Assembly: GCF_008642315.1 (NCBI RefSeq) | Contig: NZ_CP029192.1 | Coordinates: 248,001-312,000, forward strand | Reading direction: 5' to 3' | Length of the DNA: 64,000 bases | DNA from: Streptomyces venezuelae | Lineage (GTDB): Bacteria > Actinomycetota > Actinomycetes > Streptomycetales > Streptomycetaceae | Part shown: positions 57,612 to 64,000 of the stretch, one piece after another | Layout of the letters: every line of letters starts with the position of its first letter | How positions within the stretch are numbered: position 1 is the stretch's first letter | Program-made: the position numbers and the translations under genes | The notes under the pieces: generated by a model | What the model was told of the DNA's origin: nothing | Database searches by the model: none | The model's input: the letters and a program-made list of their open reading frames with translations, nothing else

Positions 57612-59903
57612 TCAGTCGTGCAGCCCCTTCCGCGTCTTCTCCACGACGTGGACCCCGCGCTCCGGCAGTGGCGTCTTCCACGACGCGAACGCCGCCTTGA
57701 TCGCCTGCGCGAGGACCGGGAGGAAGCGGTCCGTGGACAGGCCACCGGCCTTGTGGTCCGCGTGCATCGCGTTGACCACTGCTCGCTGGGCGACCGCCGG
57801 GAGATTGTTGTACGCGGACTGGAACATCCCCCGCGCATAGGGCGACCGGTCGTAGTGTGCCCGGAAGGCGTTCACGGCCCACCCCATGCGCTCCCTGGTG
57901 AACCTCGCGTTCATGCCCGCCAGATGTGCCTCCAACCACCGAACGGAGACCGCGCATTCGGCGACGATCACCGCCTCGTCGAGCCCGGCCAGGTAGAAGC
58001 GCTCGGCCCAGCCGTCCCAGCGCAGCTCATCCTTGGTGGCGGCTCCGACGATCGCCTGCTGCGTGCTCTTGCCCCACCGGTACGTGCGGCCCCGGTCGAC
58101 CTCGATCCCGAAACGGCGGAACGCCTCGGGCCCCGCGTCGATCCACTTCTGGACCTTCCCGTGCTGCAGGGTGAGCTGCAGGAAGCCGATGCTGACCACC
58201 GCGCTGTCCCAGGTGTTGAGGGCTTGCACGGCCCCGCCGGTCTCCACCTGTGACACGCGTACGAAGGTGTCGAGGATGTCCTCGGACATGGTGACGACGC
58301 CGCGTCTACGCAGGTCGTTGAGCGTTGCGGCGAGCGGGCGGTCCGCGGAGTACCGGGCCAGCCCTCGGGCCGTACGCGCGGCGCCCTCGCCGTGATACAC
58401 GATCCGGTAGGCCTTGCTGGGCTGCCTGTCCCCGCCCAGCGGCGGCACGCCGGGCGCGGTCACGGGCAGCGCGGGGGACGGGGGCGCGCCAGGGGCCGGG
58501 GTGGGTCCCGTAGCAGGCGCCGCCGGCCGCCCGACGTCGAGAAGCCGCCGGAGCGCCGCCCACGTGTCGGGGCCGACGATGCCGTCCTTCGCCATCCCGT
58601 GCTGCCCCTGCCACTGGGCGACCGCATGCGCGAAGCGCACTTCGTCCACAGCCAGTTGCGGGTCGCCGAGCAGCCGCGCGACGGCGTCGATCCGGCCGCG
58701 CCAGCCGAGCCCTTCGCCGTACGAGCGGTTCAGCCGCATCGCCTTGGCCAGGGCGTCCGGGGGAAGCAGCCCGAAGAGCCGGAACACCGAGCCGAGTCCG
58801 GAGGCACCGGCCCCGCCGGGTGCCCGGACCTTGATCAGGGCGAAGTGCCCGCACCCGCCCTGCTTCGGCAGTACGAAGCCCTGCGCGTCCAGCCGGTACG
58901 TGCGCGCCTTCACCGACTGGCTGACATTGCCCCCGACCACCCGGACCGTCCGCCGGTCCAGGTCGACCGCGGTGACGATGTCGCCGTGCGTGCACCACCC
59001 GTGGCCGTTGTCGATGTTGTCGTACGTGGCACCGTTGCACGGCTTGTTCGGACCGCATGGCCGGTCGGCGCACAGGATGTCGCCCGGTTCCGGCTGGGCA
59101 CGTTCCAGCCGGTGCAGCCAGAACTCGCTGGTCGTGTCGCCCTGCGCGGTGCGGCGCTTGATGGCGCTGATGTAGCCGCGGTGGGCGCTGCTGCGCGGGA
59201 AGGTCGCGGCGCCGGCCGTCGCCATCACCCAGGAGACGAAGACCGCACTCCACGGTTCGTGCGCCTGCCACGCGACGCTCTGCAGATCCGGCGCGGCGAC
59301 GGTGCGGCGGACGCCTGTGCGGTAGTAGTCCTGCAGCACCGCCGTCAGCTGCGGGTCGGTCTCCTTCCGGACGCCGTCGCCCCACCGGCCGCACTCCTGT
59401 TCCGCGACCGCCGCGATACGGGCACCGAGGGCGGCGGCGGGCCGCGCCGGCTCCTCGTGCTCGCCGGCCGGGGCGGCGTCCGGCTCCTCGGCCGTGTAGA
59501 AGTCCGGCTCCTCGCCCGCGAAGTCGTCCGGCCCTTCGCCCTCCTCGGCGGCGTCTTCCAGCTCCGCCTCCCACTGGGCGACTTGCCACTCCGCCTCCGA
59601 CACCGGCTCATCGACGGCCTCGCCGGACTCCTGCTCGGCGGGCTCGACGGCATCGGCCTCGTACGACGAAGCCGCGTACGACTCCGCCTCGTACGACGAA
59701 GCCGCGTACGACTCCGCCTCGTACGGCTCTGCCGCGTAGCTCTCGCCCGCATACGCGTCACCCTCGTACGCCTCGCCCCCATACCACTCCCCCTCCGCCT
59801 GGAACGGCCCACTGGCTGGCGCCGGCGGCCCCGCCGCACCCTCCGGCAGCTCCAGCGCGCCCTCGTCCGCGAAGGGCGACGGGGCACCCGTCTCATACGG
59901 CAT
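57612..59903 (-). CDS. Multidomain peptidoglycan-active protein: DUF2272, PG-binding and lysozyme-like domains
   Basis: A 763-residue protein without a signal peptide. Residues 40-90 are tandem repeats of 'YEAESYAASS' and an acidic, disordered tail continues to about 155. Residues 155-360 match DUF2272: 'PWSAVFVSWVMATAGAATFPRSSAHRGYI', 'PEPGDILCADRP' and 'GHGWCTHGDIVTAVDLDRRTVRVVGGNVSQSV', an amidase-like NlpC/CHAP-style pocket with Cys and His. Residues about 412-456 are a peptidoglycan-binding domain ('AVAQWQGQHGMAKDGIVGPDTWAALRRLL'). A Pro-rich linker leads to a lysozyme-like C-terminal domain with 'RVSQVETGGAVQALNTWDSAVVSIGFLQLTL' (candidate catalytic Glu554). It is the last gene of a five-gene minus-strand cluster. 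An injected or retained cell-wall hydrolase is plausible. Confidence 0.8.
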   Translation of the reverse strand: MPYETGAPSPFADEGALELPEGAAGPPAPASGPFQAEGEWYGGEAYEGDAYAGESYAAEPYEAESYAASSYEAESYAASSYEADAVEPAEQESGEAVDEPVSEAEWQVAQWEAELEDAAEEGEGPDDFAGEEPDFYTAEEPDAAPAGEHEEPARPAAALGARIAAVAEQECGRWGDGVRKETDPQLTAVLQDYYRTGVRRTVAAPDLQSVAWQAHEPWSAVFVSWVMATAGAATFPRSSAHRGYISAIKRRTAQGDTTSEFWLHRLERAQPEPGDILCADRPCGPNKPCNGATYDNIDNGHGWCTHGDIVTAVDLDRRTVRVVGGNVSQSVKARTYRLDAQGFVLPKQGGCGHFALIKVRAPGGAGASGLGSVFRLFGLLPPDALAKAMRLNRSYGEGLGWRGRIDAVARLLGDPQLAVDEVRFAHAVAQWQGQHGMAKDGIVGPDTWAALRRLLDVGRPAAPATGPTPAPGAPPSPALPVTAPGVPPLGGDRQPSKAYRIVYHGEGAARTARGLARYSADRPLAATLNDLRRRGVVTMSEDILDTFVRVSQVETGGAVQALNTWDSAVVSIGFLQLTLQHGKVQKWIDAGPEAFRRFGIEVDRGRTYRWGKSTQQAIVGAATKDELRWDGWAERFYLAGLDEAVIVAECAVSVRWLEAHLAGMNARFTRERMGWAVNAFRAHYDRSPYARGMFQSAYNNLPAVAQRAVVNAMHADHKAGGLSTDRFLPVLAQAIKAAFASWKTPLPERGVHVVEKTRKGLHD
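59656..59715. repeat. Two perfect 30-base direct repeats
   Basis: gcctcgtacgacgaagccgc... is repeated exactly at 59656-59685 and 59686-59715, followed by a partial third unit. It encodes the YEAESYAASS repeats in the tail of the DUF2272 protein. Copy number may vary between strains. Confidence 0.88.
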
Positions 59904-59916
59904 GGTCTGCTCCCCT

Positions 59917-61005
59917 CTACGGATTCGGGGCGACCTTCGGCGCCTTCAGGTCCCGCCCGGTGGTGATCGACCAGTGCGTGATCACCGTCTGCACATCCGG
60001 AGTGACCAGCGGGTCGTTGAAGAGCACCGGGACGTTCGCCGCGTCGGCGAACGCCCGGGTCTCGATGCTGATCAGGAGCCGCGAGATCGCGTCGGCGACG
60101 TCGAAGAAGCTCTTCGACATCGCATGCGCGGGTATCCGCACCCGCTCCGCGATGCGGAACAGCCGCTGCTCGGGGCTGGTCGCCTCGGCGCGGAGCGAAC
60201 TCACGATCGGCGAGTTGAAGTCGAGCGTCAGATGGAACCACGCCATCGTCGAGATCGCCCAGAACTCCTCCCGGGAGAGGTTCGAGGCGAGTCTGCGCGT
60301 GGTGAGCATGTCGGACAGCCGCTCCGCCAGGTCCGCGATCTTCGCGTGGTCGGTGGGGTTGGGCCCGATGGTGTTGCGGACGTTGATGATGCCGACCCAG
60401 GTCTCGCGCAGGAACTCCTCGAAGACGGAGACGAATTGGGTGTTGGCGGCGGTCGGCTTCGGATACGGATCCGCTGCGGGGTGGGTGAGATCCATGCCGA
60501 ACATGCGGTAGTAGGCGTTGCGCCGGATGGTGTCGCCGTTCGGGCGGACAAAGCTCGAGAGGGCCGTGATGAAGAAGGGGGCCGACTCCCGGAAGAAGAG
60601 CTCCTCGGTGTTGCGCAGCCAGTGCTCGGCGCCGTTCGAGGGCACCCCCAGCTCCTCGCCCTCGCGGTAGAGGGCGACGACGCGGCGGAAGATCTCCATG
60701 AGCCGGGTGCTCTCGAGCATGTACGCGTAGCTGAGGTGCTCCCAGCGGACATGGCCGGGGCGGCAGTCGTCCGGGGAGGTGCTGGAGAAGACGCGCTGGT
60801 TGCGGTCGAAGCCTTCGAAGAGCTGCTGCAGCCGCACCGGCAGGCCGGGGATGTCGCTGCGGTGGTCGGGGTGGCCGACCGGCTGGCTGAGGTCGTTGCG
60901 CTGGAAGGTCCAGGCCTGCTCCAACAGGGAGGTCAGCTCAATGGGGTGCAGCCGGAAGAGGAGCTCGGCACCACCCGGGATCTGCCGGGTCAGTTGTCGG
61001 AACAT
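59917..61005 (-). CDS. Cluster protein of unknown function (362 aa)
   Basis: A soluble 362-residue protein, mainly helical, starting 'FRQLTRQIPGGAELLFRLHPIELTSLLEQAW' with no signal peptide or membrane segment. Notable parts are 'RWEHLSYAYMLESTRLMEIFRRVVALYREGEELGV', 'WLRNTEELFFRESAPFFITALSSFVRPNGDTIRRNAYYRMFGMDL' and 'AISTMAWFHLTLDFNSPIVSSLRAEATSPEQRLFRIAERVRIPAHAMSKSFFDVADAISRLL'. No catalytic motif or domain is recognised. The ATG at 61005 is 7 bases after 'gaggag'. The gaps to its neighbours are 13 bases on either side, so it belongs to one operon with the peptidoglycan-active protein. Confidence 0.75.
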   Translation of the reverse strand: MFRQLTRQIPGGAELLFRLHPIELTSLLEQAWTFQRNDLSQPVGHPDHRSDIPGLPVRLQQLFEGFDRNQRVFSSTSPDDCRPGHVRWEHLSYAYMLESTRLMEIFRRVVALYREGEELGVPSNGAEHWLRNTEELFFRESAPFFITALSSFVRPNGDTIRRNAYYRMFGMDLTHPAADPYPKPTAANTQFVSVFEEFLRETWVGIINVRNTIGPNPTDHAKIADLAERLSDMLTTRRLASNLSREEFWAISTMAWFHLTLDFNSPIVSSLRAEATSPEQRLFRIAERVRIPAHAMSKSFFDVADAISRLLISIETRAFADAANVPVLFNDPLVTPDVQTVITHWSITTGRDLKAPKVAPNP

Positions 61006-61018
61006 CGCGGGCTCCTCG

Positions 61019-61336
61019 TCATTCGAAACTCTGGCCGCAGAGTGCGTCGTTCGCGTCCCGCGCGGCATCCAGCCCGTCGACGCCGGGGTTGCGGGCGAGA
61101 CAGCTCAGGCCGGGCAGGCACCACAGTTTGCGGTCCGCGTCCGGCGCTTGGGTGGTGGCCACCCGCAGGTCGTCGCGGATGCGCCGGTAGCGGTCGCGGA
61201 TCTCCTGCAGCGGGTCGGGCAGTACGGGGCCGGGGTCGGTGGGCAAGTCATCCCCCGAGCCGGTGGCCGTGACGGTGGCGTGGCGCGCCTGCGCTGGTGG
61301 CTTCTCGGTGGTCCGGGACGCCTTTTCCTCGGGCAT
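61019..61336 (-). CDS. Small cysteine-containing cluster protein of unknown function
   Basis: A 105-residue protein. The N-terminal 45 residues are Pro/Thr/Ala-rich and probably unstructured. The rest is helical and holds three cysteines: 'DRKLWCLPGLSCLARNPGVDGLDAARDANDALCGQSF'. The W-C-x5-C spacing could bind a metal or form a disulfide. No export signal. The ATG at 61336 lies 40 bases after the metallopeptidase-like gene stop, and the gene ends 13 bases before the next cluster gene. It may be a small adaptor for a larger neighbour. No family recognised. Confidence 0.65.
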   Translation of the reverse strand: MPEEKASRTTEKPPAQARHATVTATGSGDDLPTDPGPVLPDPLQEIRDRYRRIRDDLRVATTQAPDADRKLWCLPGLSCLARNPGVDGLDAARDANDALCGQSFE

Positions 61337-61376
61337 CTGGTGATCCCCCTTGGTCGTGGTGGGTCGGTCGGTTACG

Positions 61377-62648
61377 TCAGGCAGCGGGCGCCGCGCCTCC
61401 TCCGAGCCGCAGCAGCCAGGCCTCCTGTCCGGCGGCGGGGCCGGCCGCCGGCTCCGGTTCTGTCGCCGCCCGCCAGCCGGTGAGCGCCAGCAGCCGCAGC
61501 CCCTCGTTCCAGATCCAGTGCGGCGAGGTGTAGAGCGCGGGGCCGAGCCGGGCGGCCAGCTCCCGCAGGGCCTGCGGGGACACCCGCTGCGGTGGCACGA
61601 GCGCGGTCAGCGGGCGCCCCGCGAAGGCCGCGAGCGGCTCGTCGAGCACGGCGGCCGCAAGGGCGGGGAGCCGCGGCAGTGAGGCGGCGAGGAGTTCGCG
61701 GGCCTGGGGGTCCGGGCAGTCGGCGAGCGGATACGCCGCGAGCCACTCCCGCTCCAGTGCGTCCCAGGGCCCCGGTCCGTAGGCGTGTCGGCACAGCGCC
61801 GTGTTGAGCGGCACGCGCAGCCAGGCGACCGGGTGCGGGTCGCCGGGCAGCAACCGGAAGACGTACGCCGGGCCGCCCGAGAGCACGTCGTGCAGGTTGG
61901 CGACGGCGCCGAAGCCCGCGTGCGCGAAGGCGAAGACGTCGGCGGTGATCTCGGAGGACCAGCCCGCCCACAGCCCGGCGACGTCGGGGCCCGAGGGGGC
62001 GGCGGCGCGGGCGAGGAGCGTGGCAGCCTCCTCGTTCCAGCCGGTCTGGAAGGCGACTTGGTGACCGCACTCGTGCAGGACGGCGGTCGGGCAGAGCAGG
62101 CTGTGCCGGGTGACCTTGATGGTGGCGGCCGGGCTCTCGGTGTTGCCGTCCCACAACCGCAGTCCCGCCTTGAGGATCGCGGCGCCGACGCCGTTGTCGA
62201 GGTAGGTCAGCACCGCCGGTACGGGCTTGAGCAGCGGGTCGAGGACGGCCGCCATGCTGCGCTGGGCGAGGCTGTCGCAGGCCCGCAGCAGGGCGGCGAT
62301 GTGCGGGCTGGTGCGGGTGTTCACGGCGTCGGCGTAGAACTCGATGCTGGTCTCGGCCCGTAGATAGCCCTGCCGGAATTCGAGCAAGCGGATCCGGACG
62401 GCGTCGAGTTCGGCGGGCGAGTGGGCCGCGCGCAGGGCCGTGCGCAGGATGTGCCCGCGAGTGCGCAGGCCGCTGACCGCCTCGGTCAGGGCGCGGCGCA
62501 CCGCGACGCCGAGGTACTGCTCCAGGCCCGCCCAGGCGGCCGGCGCGGCGAGGTCGTCCAGGGCGCCGAGCCGGTCGGCCGCCGCGGTCCAGTGGCCGAG
62601 CTGGCGGGCGAGCTGGGTCCGCGTGGCGTCAGCGGCGGTGCGTTGCAT
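61377..62648 (-). CDS. Predicted gluzincin-type zinc metallopeptidase-like protein
   Basis: A 423-residue soluble protein. Residues 192-196 are 'HECGH', an HExxH zinc motif in the context 'LLCPTAVLHECGHQVAFQTGWNEEAATLL'. Downstream, 'WSSEITADVFAFAHAG' offers Glu233 and Asp237 (E-x3-D), the third-ligand pattern of gluzincins, about 37 residues after the second His. An N-terminal helical domain (1-165) and a C-terminal helical domain with 'FRLLPGDPHPVAWLRVPLNTALCRHAYG' frame the core. No signal peptide. The family is not known to me by name. It overlaps the upstream gene by 20 bases, so the two are coexpressed. Peptidase activity is inferred from the zinc motif only. Confidence 0.7.
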   Translation of the reverse strand: MQRTAADATRTQLARQLGHWTAAADRLGALDDLAAPAAWAGLEQYLGVAVRRALTEAVSGLRTRGHILRTALRAAHSPAELDAVRIRLLEFRQGYLRAETSIEFYADAVNTRTSPHIAALLRACDSLAQRSMAAVLDPLLKPVPAVLTYLDNGVGAAILKAGLRLWDGNTESPAATIKVTRHSLLCPTAVLHECGHQVAFQTGWNEEAATLLARAAAPSGPDVAGLWAGWSSEITADVFAFAHAGFGAVANLHDVLSGGPAYVFRLLPGDPHPVAWLRVPLNTALCRHAYGPGPWDALEREWLAAYPLADCPDPQARELLAASLPRLPALAAAVLDEPLAAFAGRPLTALVPPQRVSPQALRELAARLGPALYTSPHWIWNEGLRLLALTGWRAATEPEPAAGPAAGQEAWLLRLGGGAAPAA

Positions 62649-64000
62649 GCCCGGCTGTCACGGTGACGTTCATGGTCGCGGGCGCCGCGGGGCTGCCGGG
62701 GCGCTCGGGCCGGCCGTCAAGGACCGAGCGCACCCGGGCAAGTACGGGCGCCGCCTTGAGCACGACCCGTACGGTCGCTCCGTCCTCCGGCGCCTCGGTG
62801 GCGGCGGTGAACGCCTCCCGGTGGTCCTTCAGCAGCGTGGCGAGCCCACGGGTGAGCGCTTCCTCGACCGTCACGGCGAGCTGGTTCAGCGCGCCCGCCG
62901 GCAGTGTTCGCAGCGCCGCGGCACCGGCGCCGGGCGGTACGGCGCCGTGGACGATGCGGAGCCGGTGGCCGGTGAGGGCGGCCCTGATCCGGCGGCGCAA
63001 CGGCCGTATCAGCGGGGCCAGGAGCTGTCCGGCCTGCCGGCCTTGGCGCAGTCCGGCGGCGAGCCGCTGCGCCTCGGCTTCGGTGAGGTAGAGCTCGGTC
63101 CGCAGGGTGTCGTCGGTGCAGCCGAGGTTGATACGGACCCGGCCGGGGCGGGACGCGGGGGCGCGGGTGTGGCGGGCTGCGGGGGCGGGGGCCGCGACGG
63201 GTTGCGTCGCCAGGGCTGCGCCGGGGTCCGCCGCCGCGGCGGCGCTTGCGTCCGCGGCCTCCAGGTAGTAGAGCCGCTGCCCCACCCCGAGCAACTGCCC
63301 GTCCATGTACCGCGCTTCGGCCTCCTCCCCGAGGGCCGGCTCGCCGAGCAGCAGCGCGGCCGCGTCCGGGGTCAGAGGGTGCAGCGCGGGTGTCTCGGAC
63401 AGCTCGCCTCCGGGGTCCTCCAGTCCTTCGCCGCGCATGATCGAGTCGAGCGTGGTGCCGGGCACCGCCTCGTAGAGATGCAGGCGGGCGCGGACCGGTG
63501 CGCCGGGCGCGTATCCGAGCGTGGACCGCAGCGTGTCACCGAGATCGAGGCCGCAGAAGGTGCCGATGTGTGCCGCCTGGTACGGCGAGACCGTCACCCA
63601 CGGGATGCGGGTGTACTTGCGGTAGCGGTGCCGGCCGCGCAGCGGCTTCGGCAGCCAGGCGCCGTGGAGGGTGAGGTCCTCGCGCAGCTCCGGGCGGTCC
63701 TGGTAGGTGGCCTCGGTGAGGATCTGCGGGAGGTTGCGGGCGGCGGCCTGCTCGAAGGCCTCCAGGACGAAGCCTTCGAGGAGGGTGTCGTCGGCGAGGA
63801 TGTGCTCGGGCAGCGCGGCCACGCCGCGCACCGTGTCCTCCACGACGGACGCCATCGCCGCCCCCGCCGCCTGCCGTTCGTCCTCGGGGCCGGCTTCGAG
63901 GTGGATCAGGCGCAGCCCGGCGTCCACCAGCGCCCGGGACAGCGCCGCGGCGGCGGTCGGCCCGACGAACCGCCGGATGAGCGGCGCGACGAACTTGGCG
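62629..64000 (-). CDS. Cluster protein of unknown function, 5' end outside window
   Basis: The frame is open to the right edge, continuing as 'AKFVAPLIRRFVGPTAAAALSRALVDAGLRL', so the gene's start lies outside the window. At least 456 residues are visible. They include 'VEDTVRGVAALPEHILADDTLLEGFVLEAFEQAAARNLPQILTE', 'GAWLPKPLRGRHRYRKYTRIPWVTVSPYQAAHIGTF' and, after an Ala/Pro-rich linker, a beta-like region 'RVRINLGCTDDTLRTELYLTEAEAQRLAAGLRQGR'. No catalytic motif or known domain is recognised. It is the most upstream visible member of the minus-strand cluster and overlaps the metallopeptidase-like gene by 20 bases. Confidence 0.7.
   Translation of the reverse strand, partial: AKFVAPLIRRFVGPTAAAALSRALVDAGLRLIHLEAGPEDERQAAGAAMASVVEDTVRGVAALPEHILADDTLLEGFVLEAFEQAAARNLPQILTEATYQDRPELREDLTLHGAWLPKPLRGRHRYRKYTRIPWVTVSPYQAAHIGTFCGLDLGDTLRSTLGYAPGAPVRARLHLYEAVPGTTLDSIMRGEGLEDPGGELSETPALHPLTPDAAALLLGEPALGEEAEARYMDGQLLGVGQRLYYLEAADASAAAAADPGAALATQPVAAPAPAARHTRAPASRPGRVRINLGCTDDTLRTELYLTEAEAQRLAAGLRQGRQAGQLLAPLIRPLRRRIRAALTGHRLRIVHGAVPPGAGAAALRTLPAGALNQLAVTVEEALTRGLATLLKDHREAFTAATEAPEDGATVRVVLKAAPVLARVRSVLDGRPERPGSPAAPATMNVTVTAGHATHRR

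Noticed and set aside
59656..59725. CRISPR-like direct repeats
   Set aside because: The repeats are adjacent with no spacers, lie inside a coding region and encode a periodic protein tail.
59902..61272. 456-residue plus-strand frame opposite the cluster genes
   Set aside because: Arg/Gly/Val/Asp-rich shadow; the minus strand has good start sites and ordinary composition.

Overview
The window reads as chromosomal DNA of a Streptomyces. It has very high GC with strong GC bias at third codon positions, many GTG (and one likely TTG) starts, a rodlin gene, a mycothiol-dependent maleylpyruvate isomerase family protein, a SigB/F-type sigma factor and an RsrR-type Rrf2 redox regulator. No rRNA, tRNA or CRISPR array was seen. 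Gene families are named from recognised motifs only; no database search was run.

Layout. 1-6.7 kb: the end of a TPR regulator, a CPBP membrane protein, a decayed PucR-like regulator gene, then an operon of FAD oxidoreductase, 2-oxoadipate dioxygenase/decarboxylase (HglS/YdcJ type) and ALDH7-type aldehyde dehydrogenase that fits lysine/pipecolate catabolism. 6.7-15.5 kb: SDR, lipoprotein, a padR-acyl-CoA dehydrogenase pair with a perfect palindrome in front of padR, a divergent rsrR/NmrA pair separated by two tandem 11-3-11 operators, a BCP-type peroxiredoxin and a FUSC transporter. 15.6-24 kb: rodlin, secreted metallophosphoesterase, sigma factor, VOC protein, alpha/beta hydrolase, M13 peptidase and a conserved protein of unknown role. 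24-34 kb: mixed housekeeping and regulatory genes, including a CGNR-MerR regulator pair and an ABC exporter.

34-44.7 kb: a STAND NTPase with a repetitive tail, then a ROK regulator divergent from a three-gene sugar ABC importer and a GH1 beta-glucosidase (a beta-glucoside uptake and hydrolysis unit), and a MurJ-like flippase. 44.9-52.5 kb: a secreted protein, an MFS/DeoR pair with a shared palindromic operator, HAD hydrolase, TetR/CYP102-like P450 pair, and an Xi-class (hydro)quinone reductase.

52.5-57.6 kb is an accessory patch. It holds an internally deleted IS5-type element, a broken secreted-protein gene, an intact membrane NACHT NTPase (possible defence gene) and about 1.4 kb of weak gene fragments. 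57.6-64.0 kb is a compact minus-strand cluster of five genes that runs off the right edge. It contains a DUF2272 plus peptidoglycan-binding plus lysozyme-like protein without a signal peptide, a predicted gluzincin-type zinc peptidase (HECGH), and three proteins with no recognised domain. This is the best candidate in the window for an undescribed system.
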